From CAZMXP01 sp964570285 (GTDB lineage: Bacteria > Planctomycetota > PLA2), in assembly GCA_964570285.1 (NCBI GenBank), contig CAZMXP010000019.1:12404-76403 (forward strand): 64,000 nt of DNA, given 5' to 3'. The translations under genes and the position numbers were made by a program. How positions within the stretch are numbered: position 1 is the stretch's first letter; every line of letters starts with the position of its first letter. The notes below the pieces were generated by a model that was not told the DNA's origin, did not search any database, and was given only the letters and a program-made list of their open reading frames with translations. Shown here one piece after another: positions 1-8,595 of this stretch.

Positions 1-2
1 AC

Positions 3-512
3 GAGATCGCACGCATCGTCGCGCGCGCGGCGGGGCTGCTCCGCTACGAGAGCCGGGAGGACCTCTGCCAGGGCGTCGTCCTGCGCGCGCTCGAACGGGG
101 TGGCCGCTACCGCGACGACGGGGAGGCCTCCTTCGTCGCGTGGCTGCGCGCCGTCGGGCGCTCCTATCTTGCCGACCGGTCGCGCTACTGGCAGGCGCTC
201 CGCCGCAGGCCCGGCGGGCTGCTCCGGCTCACCGCGCACGGCTCGCGCGGCGTCGAGCCCGCCGACGGGGGCCCGGGACCCTCCACCGTCGCGTCGCGCA
301 AGGAGCACCTGCGCCTCGCGGTGCAGGCGCTGGCGACGCTCCTGCCGCGCGACCGCGACCTCGTGCAGTGGTCGAGCGAGGAGGTGCCCCTCGAGGAGCA
401 GGCGCGCCGGCTGGGCGTCGGCTACGACGCCGCGAAGCAGGCGCGGCTGCGCGCGATCGAGCGCTTCCGCAAGGCCTTCCGGCTCGCCACGAGCCGCGGG
501 TCGAAGCGCTGA
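3..512 (+). CDS. ECF-type RNA polymerase sigma factor, 5' end cut by the window edge
   Basis: The frame is open from base 3 to a TGA at 510-512, so the start lies outside the window. The visible 169 residues look like an ECF sigma-70 factor. A region-2-like stretch (SREDLCQGVVLRAL, then FVAWLRAVGRSYLADRSR) is followed by a region-4 helix-turn-helix (LPRDRDLVQW, then EEQARRLGVGYDAAKQARLR), which would bind the -35 element. Region 2 is only partly present. Gene 608-1531 follows after about 95 bases in the same direction and may be a target or partner, but nothing in the sequence proves it. The family call is sound; the regulon is unknown. Confidence 0.8.
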   Translation, partial: EIARIVARAAGLLRYESREDLCQGVVLRALERGGRYRDDGEASFVAWLRAVGRSYLADRSRYWQALRRRPGGLLRLTAHGSRGVEPADGGPGPSTVASRKEHLRLAVQALATLLPRDRDLVQWSSEEVPLEEQARRLGVGYDAAKQARLRAIERFRKAFRLATSRGSKR

Positions 513-607
513 GACCGGACACCTGTGCGGATCGCACACGGTCGGGGCGCCTCCCCCCCCGGCCCAGCCCCTGTTCGAGTGGCACGACGTTTTCGTGGCG
601 TCAGGGC

Positions 608-1531
608 ATGAGGATCGCCCTTCTGCTTGCGTTCGCGGGTATCGGCTTTGGCCTCGGTTGGTACGCCCGGGGGCTCGAGGAACCCGTAACCCCGGTGCGG
701 ACAAGCCTGCCGCGCGTGGCGGCCGAGAGGCCGCCTGAGCGCGAGGTCTTGCCTGCCGAGGCGACACCCCAAGTGCCCCCCCAACCTGCCCCGCCCGTGG
801 CGACAGGGGCAACGCCGGTGGCGGAGGGGCCCGCCGCGGAGGAGGACCCGTTCCGCGAGATGATCCGCGCCCAGCGGCCGCAGATGAAGGCGATGTCGTC
901 GATGCAGGCGCGGCAGAAGCTCGAGGGGCCGGTGAAGGACCTCGGCTTCGACGCGGCGACGACGAAGCGGATCCTCGACCTGCTGCTGAATGAGGCGGAG
1001 ACGCAGACCGAGCGCGCCTACGGGATGTTCCTCGGCGAGGCCGATCTCGACCCGGAGGCCTTCCTCTGGATGTGGGGGGTCGGCCCCAAGCTCTCGGAGG
1101 AGACCGAGCGCGATCTCGCGGCCTTCCTCGGGGACCCCGGCGTCGAGACGGTGCGCGCGAAGCTGAAGGCGGTGCACGAGAAGCAGATGGACGACCTCGC
1201 CGAGATGTCGGTCAACATGATGGCGATCCCCGACCTGACGCCGGAGCAGCGCGTGCAACTGAAGCGGCACTTCTCCGGCAACGACGTGATGCAGGAGCAG
1301 ATGACGCAGTTCGCCGACGTCTTCCGCGACCGCGAGAAGATGCGCAAGCTGATGAGCGGCGACGGGCTCGCGGAGGAGATGGAGAGGAGCGCGGCGCCGC
1401 GGCGCGAGAAGATGCGCGCGATCCTCAACGACGCGCAGTTCGAGCGCTACAAGGCGTGGGAGGGGCTGATGGTCAAGCAGGCCGAGATGGGGCTCAAGAT
1501 GATGGGCGGGCTCCAGGGGAAGTCCAAGTAG
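608..1531 (+). CDS. Secreted or membrane-anchored helical protein of unknown function
   Basis: 307 residues. The ATG at 608 is chosen because it opens directly onto a hydrophobic segment (IALLLAFAGIGFGLGWYA), a signal anchor or signal peptide; the frame is open further upstream but without sensible protein. A Pro/Ala/Glu-rich linker (about residues 35-85) is followed by a charged, Met-rich helical region that is probably periplasmic. No enzyme motif or known domain was recognised. The pattern resembles helical periplasmic stress or chaperone-like proteins, which is only an impression. The 3' end overlaps the convergent isomerase-like gene by 38 bases. Its position behind an ECF sigma factor suggests an envelope role, by inference. 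Confidence 0.75.
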   Translation: MRIALLLAFAGIGFGLGWYARGLEEPVTPVRTSLPRVAAERPPEREVLPAEATPQVPPQPAPPVATGATPVAEGPAAEEDPFREMIRAQRPQMKAMSSMQARQKLEGPVKDLGFDAATTKRILDLLLNEAETQTERAYGMFLGEADLDPEAFLWMWGVGPKLSEETERDLAAFLGDPGVETVRAKLKAVHEKQMDDLAEMSVNMMAIPDLTPEQRVQLKRHFSGNDVMQEQMTQFADVFRDREKMRKLMSGDGLAEEMERSAAPRREKMRAILNDAQFERYKAWEGLMVKQAEMGLKMMGGLQGKSK

Positions 1532-2300
1532 CGAGGAAGGCCGCGGCGCGGCGGCAGGTCTCGACCGCGTCGTGGCTGTGGCGCGAGAGTTCGACCGTCG
1601 CGGGGAGCGTGCGGTCGGCCGCGACGCGATGCAGCGCCGCCATCACCGGCGCGAAGTCGATCTCGCCGTCGCCGAAGAAGAGGTGCTCGTGCACGCCCTT
1701 CCGGTGGTCGTCGAGGTGCACGTTGCGCAGGAGCGTCGCGTAGCGGCCGACCCACGCCTCGACCGGGCCCTCCTCCATGCAGTGCAGGTGCCCGACGTCG
1801 AGGGTCAGCATGAGGCGCGGGTGCGGCAGCCTCGCCCGCAGCGCGTCGAATCGCGCCATCGTGTCGATCGCCATGCCGGGCTCGGGCTCGAACGCGACGT
1901 CGAGGCCCGCCTGCCCCGCGCGGTCGCAGACGCGCGCCAGCCCGTCGACGAGCAGGCTCTCGCCGCTGCCCTTCCCCGACCAGAGCGAGACGCAGGGCGC
2001 GCCGATCGCCGCGGCGAGGTCGATGCACCCGAAGAGGAAGTCGATTCGCCGCTGCCGCCCCGGATCGAAGAAGGTCGGGAAGTGCTTGCGCGCCGGGTCG
2101 AGCAGGAACCGCGCGCCGGTCTCGACGACCGGCAGCAGCCCGAGCCCGCGCAGGCGCTCGCCGAGGCGCGGCGCGGGCACGTGGTGCACGTCCGGCGTGA
2201 GCCCCACCGCGCGGAAGCCCGCCGCCGCGATGAGGTCGAGCGCGTCCTCGAGCCGGTGGTGGGCGAAGCCGTTGGTGTTGTAGCCGAGGAGCAGGCTCAC
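1494..2300 (-). CDS. Sugar phosphate isomerase/epimerase-like TIM-barrel protein
   Basis: 268 residues from a GTG at 2298-2300. The start codon shares a GTGA with the stop of the upstream lipoprotein gene, so the two are probably translationally coupled. The sequence fits the xylose-isomerase-like/AP-endonuclease-2 TIM barrel. It opens with LLGYNTNGFAHHRLEDAL, followed by strand-like segments carrying metal-ligand type residues (VVETGARF, VAFEPEPGM, LTLDVGHLHC, VHLDDH). The Glu, Asp and His positions match the divalent-metal site of the family. Substrate cannot be predicted. The C-terminus overlaps the convergent gene 608-1531 by 38 bases. Confidence 0.85.
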   Translation of the reverse strand: MSLLLGYNTNGFAHHRLEDALDLIAAAGFRAVGLTPDVHHVPAPRLGERLRGLGLLPVVETGARFLLDPARKHFPTFFDPGRQRRIDFLFGCIDLAAAIGAPCVSLWSGKGSGESLLVDGLARVCDRAGQAGLDVAFEPEPGMAIDTMARFDALRARLPHPRLMLTLDVGHLHCMEEGPVEAWVGRYATLLRNVHLDDHRKGVHEHLFFGDGEIDFAPVMAALHRVAADRTLPATVELSRHSHDAVETCRRAAAFLATWTSPGARPSS

Positions 2301-2752
2301 TTGGCGCGGGAGAACTGCGCGAGCGCCTTCGCCTTCTCCATCCAGCGGTTCACCATCTTCTCCTTCGCCGCCACGTGCTTGCGCGTGGCCTCGGCGACCG
2401 CCTCCGGCTGGAGGTCGTCGATCGAGTAGTAGAGCGCGCCCCAGGTGTCCAGCGCGTAGGTGCTCTGCTTCTTCGCGATGTCGATCGCGGCGTCCATCTT
2501 GTCGCGGTCCCCCGCCTCGCGCGCCGCGGTCGCCTCGGCGAGCGCGGTCTCGAACGCCTTGCCCGCGGCCTCGATGGCAGGCCACGCGCTCTCGACCTTC
2601 GCGACGAAGTCCTTCGGGACGCCGGGGGGGGCCGGGGGGGTGGCGGGCTTCTGCGCGGCCGCCGGAGGCGCCGCCGCGGGCGCCTTGGGCTTGGGGCTCT
2701 TGCTGCATGCGGCGACGAGGGCGATCAGGAGGAGGGGGAGGATTCGGCGCAT
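2297..2752 (-). CDS. Small lipoprotein of unknown function
   Basis: 151 residues. An N-terminal signal with a lipobox (LVAAC, Cys at about residue 16) predicts lipid attachment. A Pro/Ala/Lys-rich linker (about 18-47) follows, then a charged helical domain containing WPAIEAAGKAFETALAEA and a conserved-looking WGALYYSIDD stretch. No family was recognised. It is coupled to the downstream isomerase-like gene by a GTGA overlap at 2297-2300. The poly-G run at about 2626-2641 encodes the Pro-rich linker. Confidence 0.75.
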   Translation of the reverse strand: MRRILPLLLIALVAACSKSPKPKAPAAAPPAAAQKPATPPAPPGVPKDFVAKVESAWPAIEAAGKAFETALAEATAAREAGDRDKMDAAIDIAKKQSTYALDTWGALYYSIDDLQPEAVAEATRKHVAAKEKMVNRWMEKAKALAQFSRAK

Positions 2753-2777
2753 GGGACTCCTTGGGTCAGGCGGCAGA

Positions 2778-4070
2778 TCATAACCGCAGCAGGCGCGCCA
2801 TGAACCCCCCGTCCCCCCCCGCTTCGTCCGGATAGACCGTCCGCGCCACGTCGAGGCGGAACCCGCCTCGCGCCAGAAAAGCCTCGACGACGCCGAGATT
2901 CTCCTCGGTTTCGAGGCTGCAGGTCGAATAGACGAGCGTCCCCGAGGGCGCCACGTGGCATGTGGCGTCCTTCAGGATGCGCAACTGCCGCTCGGCGAGC
3001 CCCGGGAGGTGCTTCTCGCGGACGCGCCAGCGCGCCTCGGGCCTGCGTGCGAGGACGCCGGTGTTCGAGCAGGGTGCATCGACGAGCACGCCGTCGTACT
3101 CGCCCTCCGCGGGGCCGCAGGTGAGGTGGGCGAGCCCGAGGCGGTGGGCGTTCTCCGCAACCAGCGCGAGGCGATCGGGGTCGATGTCCCACGCGCGCAC
3201 CGCGCCCCCGGGACCGACGAGTTGCGCGAGATGGGTCGCCTTGCCGCCGGGGGCCGCGCAGAAGTCGAGGAGGCGCGCGCCTGGTTCGGGCGCGAGGAAG
3301 GGCGCGACCTGCGACGCGACGGCGTCCTGCACGACGACGTGGGCGCCGACGAGTTCGAAGACGGGCCCGATGCGGACCTGCGGCGGCAGCGCGAGGAGGC
3401 CCGCACGCGGGCCCGGAGCGAAGGGCACCGCCGCCTTCGCGAGCGCCTCTTCCACCTCCCGCTCGCGTCCGGGGGCGATGCGGAGGTAGGTCCGCGGCGT
3501 CTCGGCCTGCAAGTCGAGACAGGCGAGCGCGCGCTCGGGGCCGAGTTCGGCGAGGCGGCGGCGCGCGATCCAGGGCGCCGTCGAGCCGCGCGCGGCGAGG
3601 AAGCGCTCGCCCGCGGGGAAGACGCTCTTGCGGAAGACGAGGAAGCGGCCCCCGCCGCGCGGCAGCGTCCGCCGCTCTTCCGCGGGCCTCGCCTCGATCG
3701 TGAAGCCGCGCACGATGCCGCGCAGCAGCGCGTTGACGAAGCCGAGGTCGGCGAAGCGGCCCAGCGCCTTCACGTTCTCGACCGCGGCGTGGACCACGGC
3801 ATGGGCGGGGCTGTCGTCGAGCCAGAGGATCTCGAAGAGCGCGACGCGCAGCGCCGCCCGCACGTCGGGCTTGATCAGCGGGAGCTTTCGGCTGCTGTGG
3901 GCGGCGAGCACCGCGTCGATGGTCCCGCGCCGCCGCAGCGTGCCGAGCACGAGCGCCGTCTCCGCGGCGGGGCGCTCCCCCTCCCACGCGTCGCGGGCGA
4001 GCGTGCGCTCCCGCTCGATCCTCGACAGGATCCCCGCCGCCGCCCGCCGTACGTCCATAGGGCGCGCCAT
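2778..4070 (-). CDS. rsmB: 16S rRNA (cytosine-967 C5)-methyltransferase
   Basis: 430 residues from ATG at 4070; the start fits the usual N-terminus (VRRAAAGILSRIERE). The N-terminal NusB-like RNA-binding domain covers about residues 1-140 (RGTIDAVLAAHS, AVENVKALGRFADLGFVNALLRGI). The C-terminal Rossmann methyltransferase has the SAM motif LLDFCAAPGGKATHLA, motif IV with its cysteine (DAPCSNTGVLARRPEARW) and the catalytic-cysteine motif VYSTCSLETEEN. It methylates C967 of 16S rRNA in the cytoplasm. It is divergent from pfkA with only 45 bases between start codons, so the promoters must overlap. Confidence 0.95.
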   Translation of the reverse strand: MARPMDVRRAAAGILSRIERERTLARDAWEGERPAAETALVLGTLRRRGTIDAVLAAHSSRKLPLIKPDVRAALRVALFEILWLDDSPAHAVVHAAVENVKALGRFADLGFVNALLRGIVRGFTIEARPAEERRTLPRGGGRFLVFRKSVFPAGERFLAARGSTAPWIARRRLAELGPERALACLDLQAETPRTYLRIAPGREREVEEALAKAAVPFAPGPRAGLLALPPQVRIGPVFELVGAHVVVQDAVASQVAPFLAPEPGARLLDFCAAPGGKATHLAQLVGPGGAVRAWDIDPDRLALVAENAHRLGLAHLTCGPAEGEYDGVLVDAPCSNTGVLARRPEARWRVREKHLPGLAERQLRILKDATCHVAPSGTLVYSTCSLETEENLGVVEAFLARGGFRLDVARTVYPDEAGGDGGFMARLLRL

Positions 4071-4115
4071 GTTACGGGAGCCCCGCTCCGCCCGCCCCTC
4101 TGGTACACCAGTGGC

Positions 4116-5159
4116 ATGCGCAAGATCGGTATCCTGACCGGCGGCGGCGACGCGCCGGGGCTCAACGCGGTGATCCGGGCGGTCGTGCTCGCGGCGGAAT
4201 CCGAGCTCGGCTTCGAGGTCGTCGGGATCCGCGACGGGTTCGGCGGCTTCGCCGAGGGGGACGAGGGGCTCGTCAGGCTCGACCGCGCGGCGGTGCGCGG
4301 CCTCCTCTGGCGCGGAGGGTCGATCCTCGGATGCAACAACCGCTACAAGGGCAAGCCCGAGTTCTTCCGCGCGCGGATGCAGGAGATCGGGCTCGACGGG
4401 CTCATCGTCGCCGGCGGGGACGGGTCGCTGACGATCGCGAACCGGATGGTCGATGCGGGCGCGCGCGTCGTCGGCGTGCCGAAGACGATCGACAACGACG
4501 TCGAGGGGACCGATGTCACGTTCGGCTTCGACACCGCCGTGACGCTGGTCGCGGAGATGTGCGGCCGGCTGATCGACACCGCGGAGAGCCACCACCGCGT
4601 GATGATCATGGAGGTGATGGGGCGCAACGCGGGGCACATCGCGCTGCACGGGGCGATGGCGGGCAGCGCCGATGTCGTGCTGATCCCCGAGATCCCCTTC
4701 CGCTTCGAGAGCATCGTCGACTGCATCTCGCGCCGCGCCGAGATCGGCCGCACCTATACGCTGATCATCGCCGCCGAGGGGGCGATGGAGCATGGCGGCG
4801 GCCTCACGGTGGACGAGCACCGCACCCGCGTGACCGGCCGCGAGGTGCTCGGCGGCGTCGCCGCGCGGATCGCGCGCAAGATGCGCGAGATCAGCGACCA
4901 CGAGGTGCGGTCGATCTCGCTCGCGCACCTGCAGCGCGGCGGGATGCCGACGGTCTTCGACCGCGTGCTCGCGACGCGCATGGGCGTCGCCGCCGCCCGC
5001 GCGCTGAAGGCCGGCGAGAACGGCGTCTTCACGAGCTACAGCAACGGCAAGGTGCTGCTCGCCCCCCTCGCGATCGCCGCAGGCAAGGTCCGCAAGGTCA
5101 ACGCCGACGGCCGCCTCGTCAGCGGCGCGCGCGCGGTCGGGCTCTCGTTCGGGGACTAG
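4116..5159 (+). CDS. pfkA: 6-phosphofructokinase, mixed-substrate (group III) type
   Basis: 347 residues from ATG at 4116, matching the family's first strand (MRKIGILTGGGDAPGLNAVI). It phosphorylates fructose 6-phosphate in glycolysis. The phosphoryl-donor site reads VAGGDGS (Gly at the position called 104 in E. coli) while the next loop reads VPKTIDND (Lys at position 124). Gly104 with Lys124 is the pattern of the mixed-substrate group, which contains characterised ATP enzymes; the classical PPi enzymes carry Asp104/Lys124. The catalytic TIDND Asp residues are present. ATP is the likelier donor, but this needs assay. The 3' end abuts an inverted-repeat element. Confidence 0.93.
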   Translation: MRKIGILTGGGDAPGLNAVIRAVVLAAESELGFEVVGIRDGFGGFAEGDEGLVRLDRAAVRGLLWRGGSILGCNNRYKGKPEFFRARMQEIGLDGLIVAGGDGSLTIANRMVDAGARVVGVPKTIDNDVEGTDVTFGFDTAVTLVAEMCGRLIDTAESHHRVMIMEVMGRNAGHIALHGAMAGSADVVLIPEIPFRFESIVDCISRRAEIGRTYTLIIAAEGAMEHGGGLTVDEHRTRVTGREVLGGVAARIARKMREISDHEVRSISLAHLQRGGMPTVFDRVLATRMGVAAARALKAGENGVFTSYSNGKVLLAPLAIAAGKVRKVNADGRLVSGARAVGLSFGD

Positions 5160-5321
5160 GGCCTGTCTGAAAACCCCACCTGGAGACGGCCGGCTGCGGC
5201 TGCGCCGGGACTGCGTCGCGCCGGCTCGCCGCATTTCTCCGTTAATGCGGGTCGCCGGCGCTCCTTGCCCGGCTTGTCCTCGCTCGGCCTTGGTCCGACG
5301 GCGGGGTTTTCAGACAGGCCC
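5159..5321. repeat. 163-bp element with 19-bp perfect terminal inverted repeats (MITE-like, or bidirectional terminator)
   Basis: The left end 5159-5177 (GGGCCTGTCTGAAAACCCC) is the exact reverse complement of 5303-5321. The interior has further GC-rich symmetry but no coding capacity. It fills the gap between the converging ends of pfkA and the first CHAT gene. Perfect 19-bp ends at this length look like a miniature transposable element; a long terminator hairpin shared by both genes is the alternative. No clear target-site duplication was seen. Its end GGGCCTGTC recurs in the 25.6-kb element. Confidence 0.65.
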
Positions 5322-5328
5322 CAGCGTC

Positions 5329-8300
5329 CTACTCCGGCAACCCCCAGAGCACCCACGCCGCCCAGTAGTGCGGGTGGGACCACTTCGGCTGCGACCGCAC
5401 GTGCGCCTGCGCCTCGCGGAGCGCCGCGATCGCGGGCCGGCCCGCGTTCCACCGCCCGTAGAACGCCTCCATCAGCGCGCGCGTCGCCTCGTCGTCCACC
5501 TTCCACAGGCTCGCGAGCACGCGCGGCGCGCCCGCGTGCATGAACGCCCGTGCGAGGCCGACGAGCCCCTCGCCGCGGACCACGTTGCCCCGCCCGGTCA
5601 TGCAGGCCGAGAGCACGACGAGGTCGGCGGGGATCCTCATGCGGAAGATCTCGAGCACCGTCAGCATGCCGTCGCTGGCGGCGTCGGGCGTGAGCGCGAG
5701 CGCCGACCGCTGCGGGAACTCCGTGTCGGCGATGCCGTGGCAGGCGAGGTGCACGGCGCGCCAGCGCGGGCGCGTCGCGATCGCGGCGGCGAGCCTCCCC
5801 TCGGTCGCCTGCCCGCCGAGCAGCGTGACGGTGCCGACCGACTCCGCCTCGGCGCGCGTCGCCGGGAGCCGGCCCAGCGGCCGGCCCGAGCGCAGCACGG
5901 AGACGCGGCCGGTCGAGTAGTCGGGATCGCCGAGCGCGAGCACCCCCTCGCCGCGCTTCCCGCGCTCCGCGAGCAGCAGCCCATGCACCGTGCCCGACGG
6001 CTCGCAAGCGACCTCGTATCCGGGCAAGAGCAGTGCAGGGGGAACGAGACAGAGGTCGCCATCCGGGGAGAGGAGGATGCGGCGCAGGGTGGCGGACAGG
6101 CGCAGCGGATCGACGACGAGTCTCCGGAGCGAGGCGAGTGCCGGCCCCGGATCGGCATTCATGTCCTCAGGGCGGAGTGCCTCGCACGCGGCGGCGATCT
6201 CCGAGGCCGCCGGGAGTTCGACGAGGCGCGCCTCCTTCGCCGTCGCGAAGAGCGCCAACGTCTCCTTGGCAAACACGCCGTAGATCACGAGCCCCTCGTC
6301 GGGTGCCAGCCGCGCCTGGATCGACGCGAGGTCGTCTGCGCTGGGATAGGTGACGTTTGCGGCGCCCGCCGCGGCGCGCTGGATCCTCTCGACGACTAGA
6401 TCGAGCGCGCGTTGCGCGCGCCCCAGCTCGGCCTGCGCCTGCTTCGTCGCCGCGGCATTGCCGCTCTCCCGGGCGCGACCGAGCGCCTTCGCGCAGCGCA
6501 CCTCCTCCCCCCGGGCCGCCAATTCCGCCTTCCGGAGTTCGGGTGGGAGCGCGTCCTCCGCGAGCGCGTCCCGCAGCCCGAAGGCCTCCAGCAGCGCACC
6601 CGCCCGGCCGCTCTCGAGGAACCACGCGGCCTCCGCGGCGTCGCCGAGATCCGCCGCCGTGAGGCTCCCCAGCTCGAACGCGAGCACCCACTCCTCGCGC
6701 GCTGTCTGTGCGAGCCCCATCCCGAGGCCGGAAGTCAGTCGCGGCAACTTGCCGACGGCGTCCCGGGCCGCGTCGAGCGCTCCACCCGGATCGGCGTGTT
6801 CGCGCTTGAAGCTCGCGACGTTGATCAGCACGCTCACCTCCGTGTTGAGGTAGCCGCCCGCGGCGGCACGCTGGCGCGCCTCCTCGAGAACTGACAGGCC
6901 GCGCACGACCTCGCCCGAATCGGCCAGGAAGAGGCCGACCGACGCCAGGAGCTTGGTCGCCCCGTCCTTGTCCCCGAGCCCCTCAAGGATCGACCGGGCG
7001 CGCTGCGCGGATGCCAGTGCGAGGTCGCTGTCGCCGACGTCATGGTGCAGGTTGGCGAGCGACGCGAGGGATGCCGCCACGCCGAGGCGGTCATCGATCC
7101 GCTCGCGGATCGCGAGCGCGGAATTGTGTAGTTCGCGCGCGGCCTCGATCTCGTCCGCGCGGCTCAGGCAGTTCGCCAGATTGCCGAGCGTCCTCGCGAG
7201 ATCACGGGGGGAGTCGAGCTGCCTGTACAGCGCGAGGGACCGCTCGTGGCACTCGCGCGCGCGATCGAGCGCCCCGACGGCGCCGAGCGTGTTGCCGAAG
7301 TTTCCGAGCGCGAGCGCGAGGGCCGCGCGGTTGTCGGAGCGCTCGAGGATCGCGAGCCCGCGCTCCTGGTGCTCGAGGGCCTTCGCGTAGTCGCCGATCG
7401 CCATCTCGAAGCTGCCGAGGTTCACGAGGGAGGTGGCGACCGCCTCGGTGTCGGAGGCCGCCTCGTGAATCCTGAGCGCCTCGGTTTGGCATGAGATCGC
7501 GCGCGCGTGGTCACCCAGCCGCTGAAACAGGCAGGCGAGATTGTTGAGTGCGGCCGCCTCGCCGTCGGCGTGGCCCGCCGACCGGTACAGTGAAAGGGCG
7601 CGCTCCTGGGGGGGGATCGCGCGCGCGAGGTCATCGCACGCGCCGTGGACGGCGCCCAGGCGACCCAACGCGGCGGCCTCCCCGACGGGATTGCCGAGCC
7701 CGCGGTAGAGTTCCGCCGCCCGCTCAAAGGAGGCGATCGCGCGCTCCTCCTCGCCCCGGTCCGCGACGAGTTCGCCGATGCGGTTGAGCGCTGCCGCGAT
7801 GCCGGCAGGATCGCGCAACTCCTCCGCGAGCCGCAGCGAGTGCTCCTCGCAGGCGAGCGACTGCTCGGCCTCGCCGAGCCTCTCGTGGGCCGCCGCGAGG
7901 TTGTGCAGCACGGCCATCAGCCTCCGCCGGTCGCCGCGCTTCTGGTGGATCTCCCGGCACCGCTCGAGGAGCGGCAGCGCCCGCTCCGGCGCGCCGGCGC
8001 GCACGGCGGCAAGTCCCGCCTGTTGCCACGCGTGGGCCTCCTGGCGGATGCAGCCCAGCCGTTGGCAGGCCTCGGCGAGCGCGGCGAACGCCCCGCACGC
8101 GGCCTCCTCGCGTCCCAGCCGCTTCAACGCGAGCGCTCGTCCGTAGGCGACCTTGCAATCGACGATGTCGCCCGGCACCGCCTCGGTCTGGGCGAGCACC
8201 TCGTCGAACCGCTCCTCCCGCAGCGCCGCCTCGACCTGCTTGGCGCGCAACCGCCGGGCGCCGTCCTCCGGCAGCGTCCGCTGCGCCGCCACGTAGGCGG

Positions 8301-8589
8301 GCAACCGCTCAACATCGAGCCGCGGCGCCGCACTTGCGAAAGCCTCCGCCGCATCGAACGCGCGGCGGCCGAGGAGTTCGTCCGCCACAAGCCACGGATC
8401 GGGCTCCTCCTTCCGCGCGAGGGCCGTCAGCGCGTCCGCGTCCCTGGCCTCGAAAGCCTCGAGGACCGCTCCGGCGGCCTCCTCCGGTGTCCGATCACGG
8501 GGGGGCGCGGGGGCCGGCGCATCCTCGGCGCGGATCGCTCCCGCGCGCAGGAGCGCCGCAACGAGAAGCCAGCGTGAGAGTCCCGGCAC
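5329..8589 (-). CDS. Secreted TPR-CHAT protein (caspase-like peptidase), paralogue 1
   Basis: 1086 residues. The N-terminus looks like a signal peptide (LLVAALLRAGAIRA, then EDAPAPAPP). About residues 130-620 are degenerate tetratricopeptide repeats, with many Asn/Gly-Asn and ALGNFGNTLGAVGALDRA-type units. About residues 800-1086 are a CHAT domain with the caspase-type dyad: His951 in HLACHG and Cys996 in SACMTG, ending in the family's HPHYWAAWVLWG motif. CHAT proteins cleave partner proteins in signalling or cell death; the target here is unknown. It is the last gene of the operon, 6 bases after its paralogue (8596-11673), with a nearly identical CHAT domain but divergent repeats. Confidence 0.9.
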   Translation of the reverse strand: MPGLSRWLLVAALLRAGAIRAEDAPAPAPPRDRTPEEAAGAVLEAFEARDADALTALARKEEPDPWLVADELLGRRAFDAAEAFASAAPRLDVERLPAYVAAQRTLPEDGARRLRAKQVEAALREERFDEVLAQTEAVPGDIVDCKVAYGRALALKRLGREEAACGAFAALAEACQRLGCIRQEAHAWQQAGLAAVRAGAPERALPLLERCREIHQKRGDRRRLMAVLHNLAAAHERLGEAEQSLACEEHSLRLAEELRDPAGIAAALNRIGELVADRGEEERAIASFERAAELYRGLGNPVGEAAALGRLGAVHGACDDLARAIPPQERALSLYRSAGHADGEAAALNNLACLFQRLGDHARAISCQTEALRIHEAASDTEAVATSLVNLGSFEMAIGDYAKALEHQERGLAILERSDNRAALALALGNFGNTLGAVGALDRARECHERSLALYRQLDSPRDLARTLGNLANCLSRADEIEAARELHNSALAIRERIDDRLGVAASLASLANLHHDVGDSDLALASAQRARSILEGLGDKDGATKLLASVGLFLADSGEVVRGLSVLEEARQRAAAGGYLNTEVSVLINVASFKREHADPGGALDAARDAVGKLPRLTSGLGMGLAQTAREEWVLAFELGSLTAADLGDAAEAAWFLESGRAGALLEAFGLRDALAEDALPPELRKAELAARGEEVRCAKALGRARESGNAAATKQAQAELGRAQRALDLVVERIQRAAAGAANVTYPSADDLASIQARLAPDEGLVIYGVFAKETLALFATAKEARLVELPAASEIAAACEALRPEDMNADPGPALASLRRLVVDPLRLSATLRRILLSPDGDLCLVPPALLLPGYEVACEPSGTVHGLLLAERGKRGEGVLALGDPDYSTGRVSVLRSGRPLGRLPATRAEAESVGTVTLLGGQATEGRLAAAIATRPRWRAVHLACHGIADTEFPQRSALALTPDAASDGMLTVLEIFRMRIPADLVVLSACMTGRGNVVRGEGLVGLARAFMHAGAPRVLASLWKVDDEATRALMEAFYGRWNAGRPAIAALREAQAHVRSQPKWSHPHYWAAWVLWGLPE

Positions 8590-8595
8590 GGCGGG

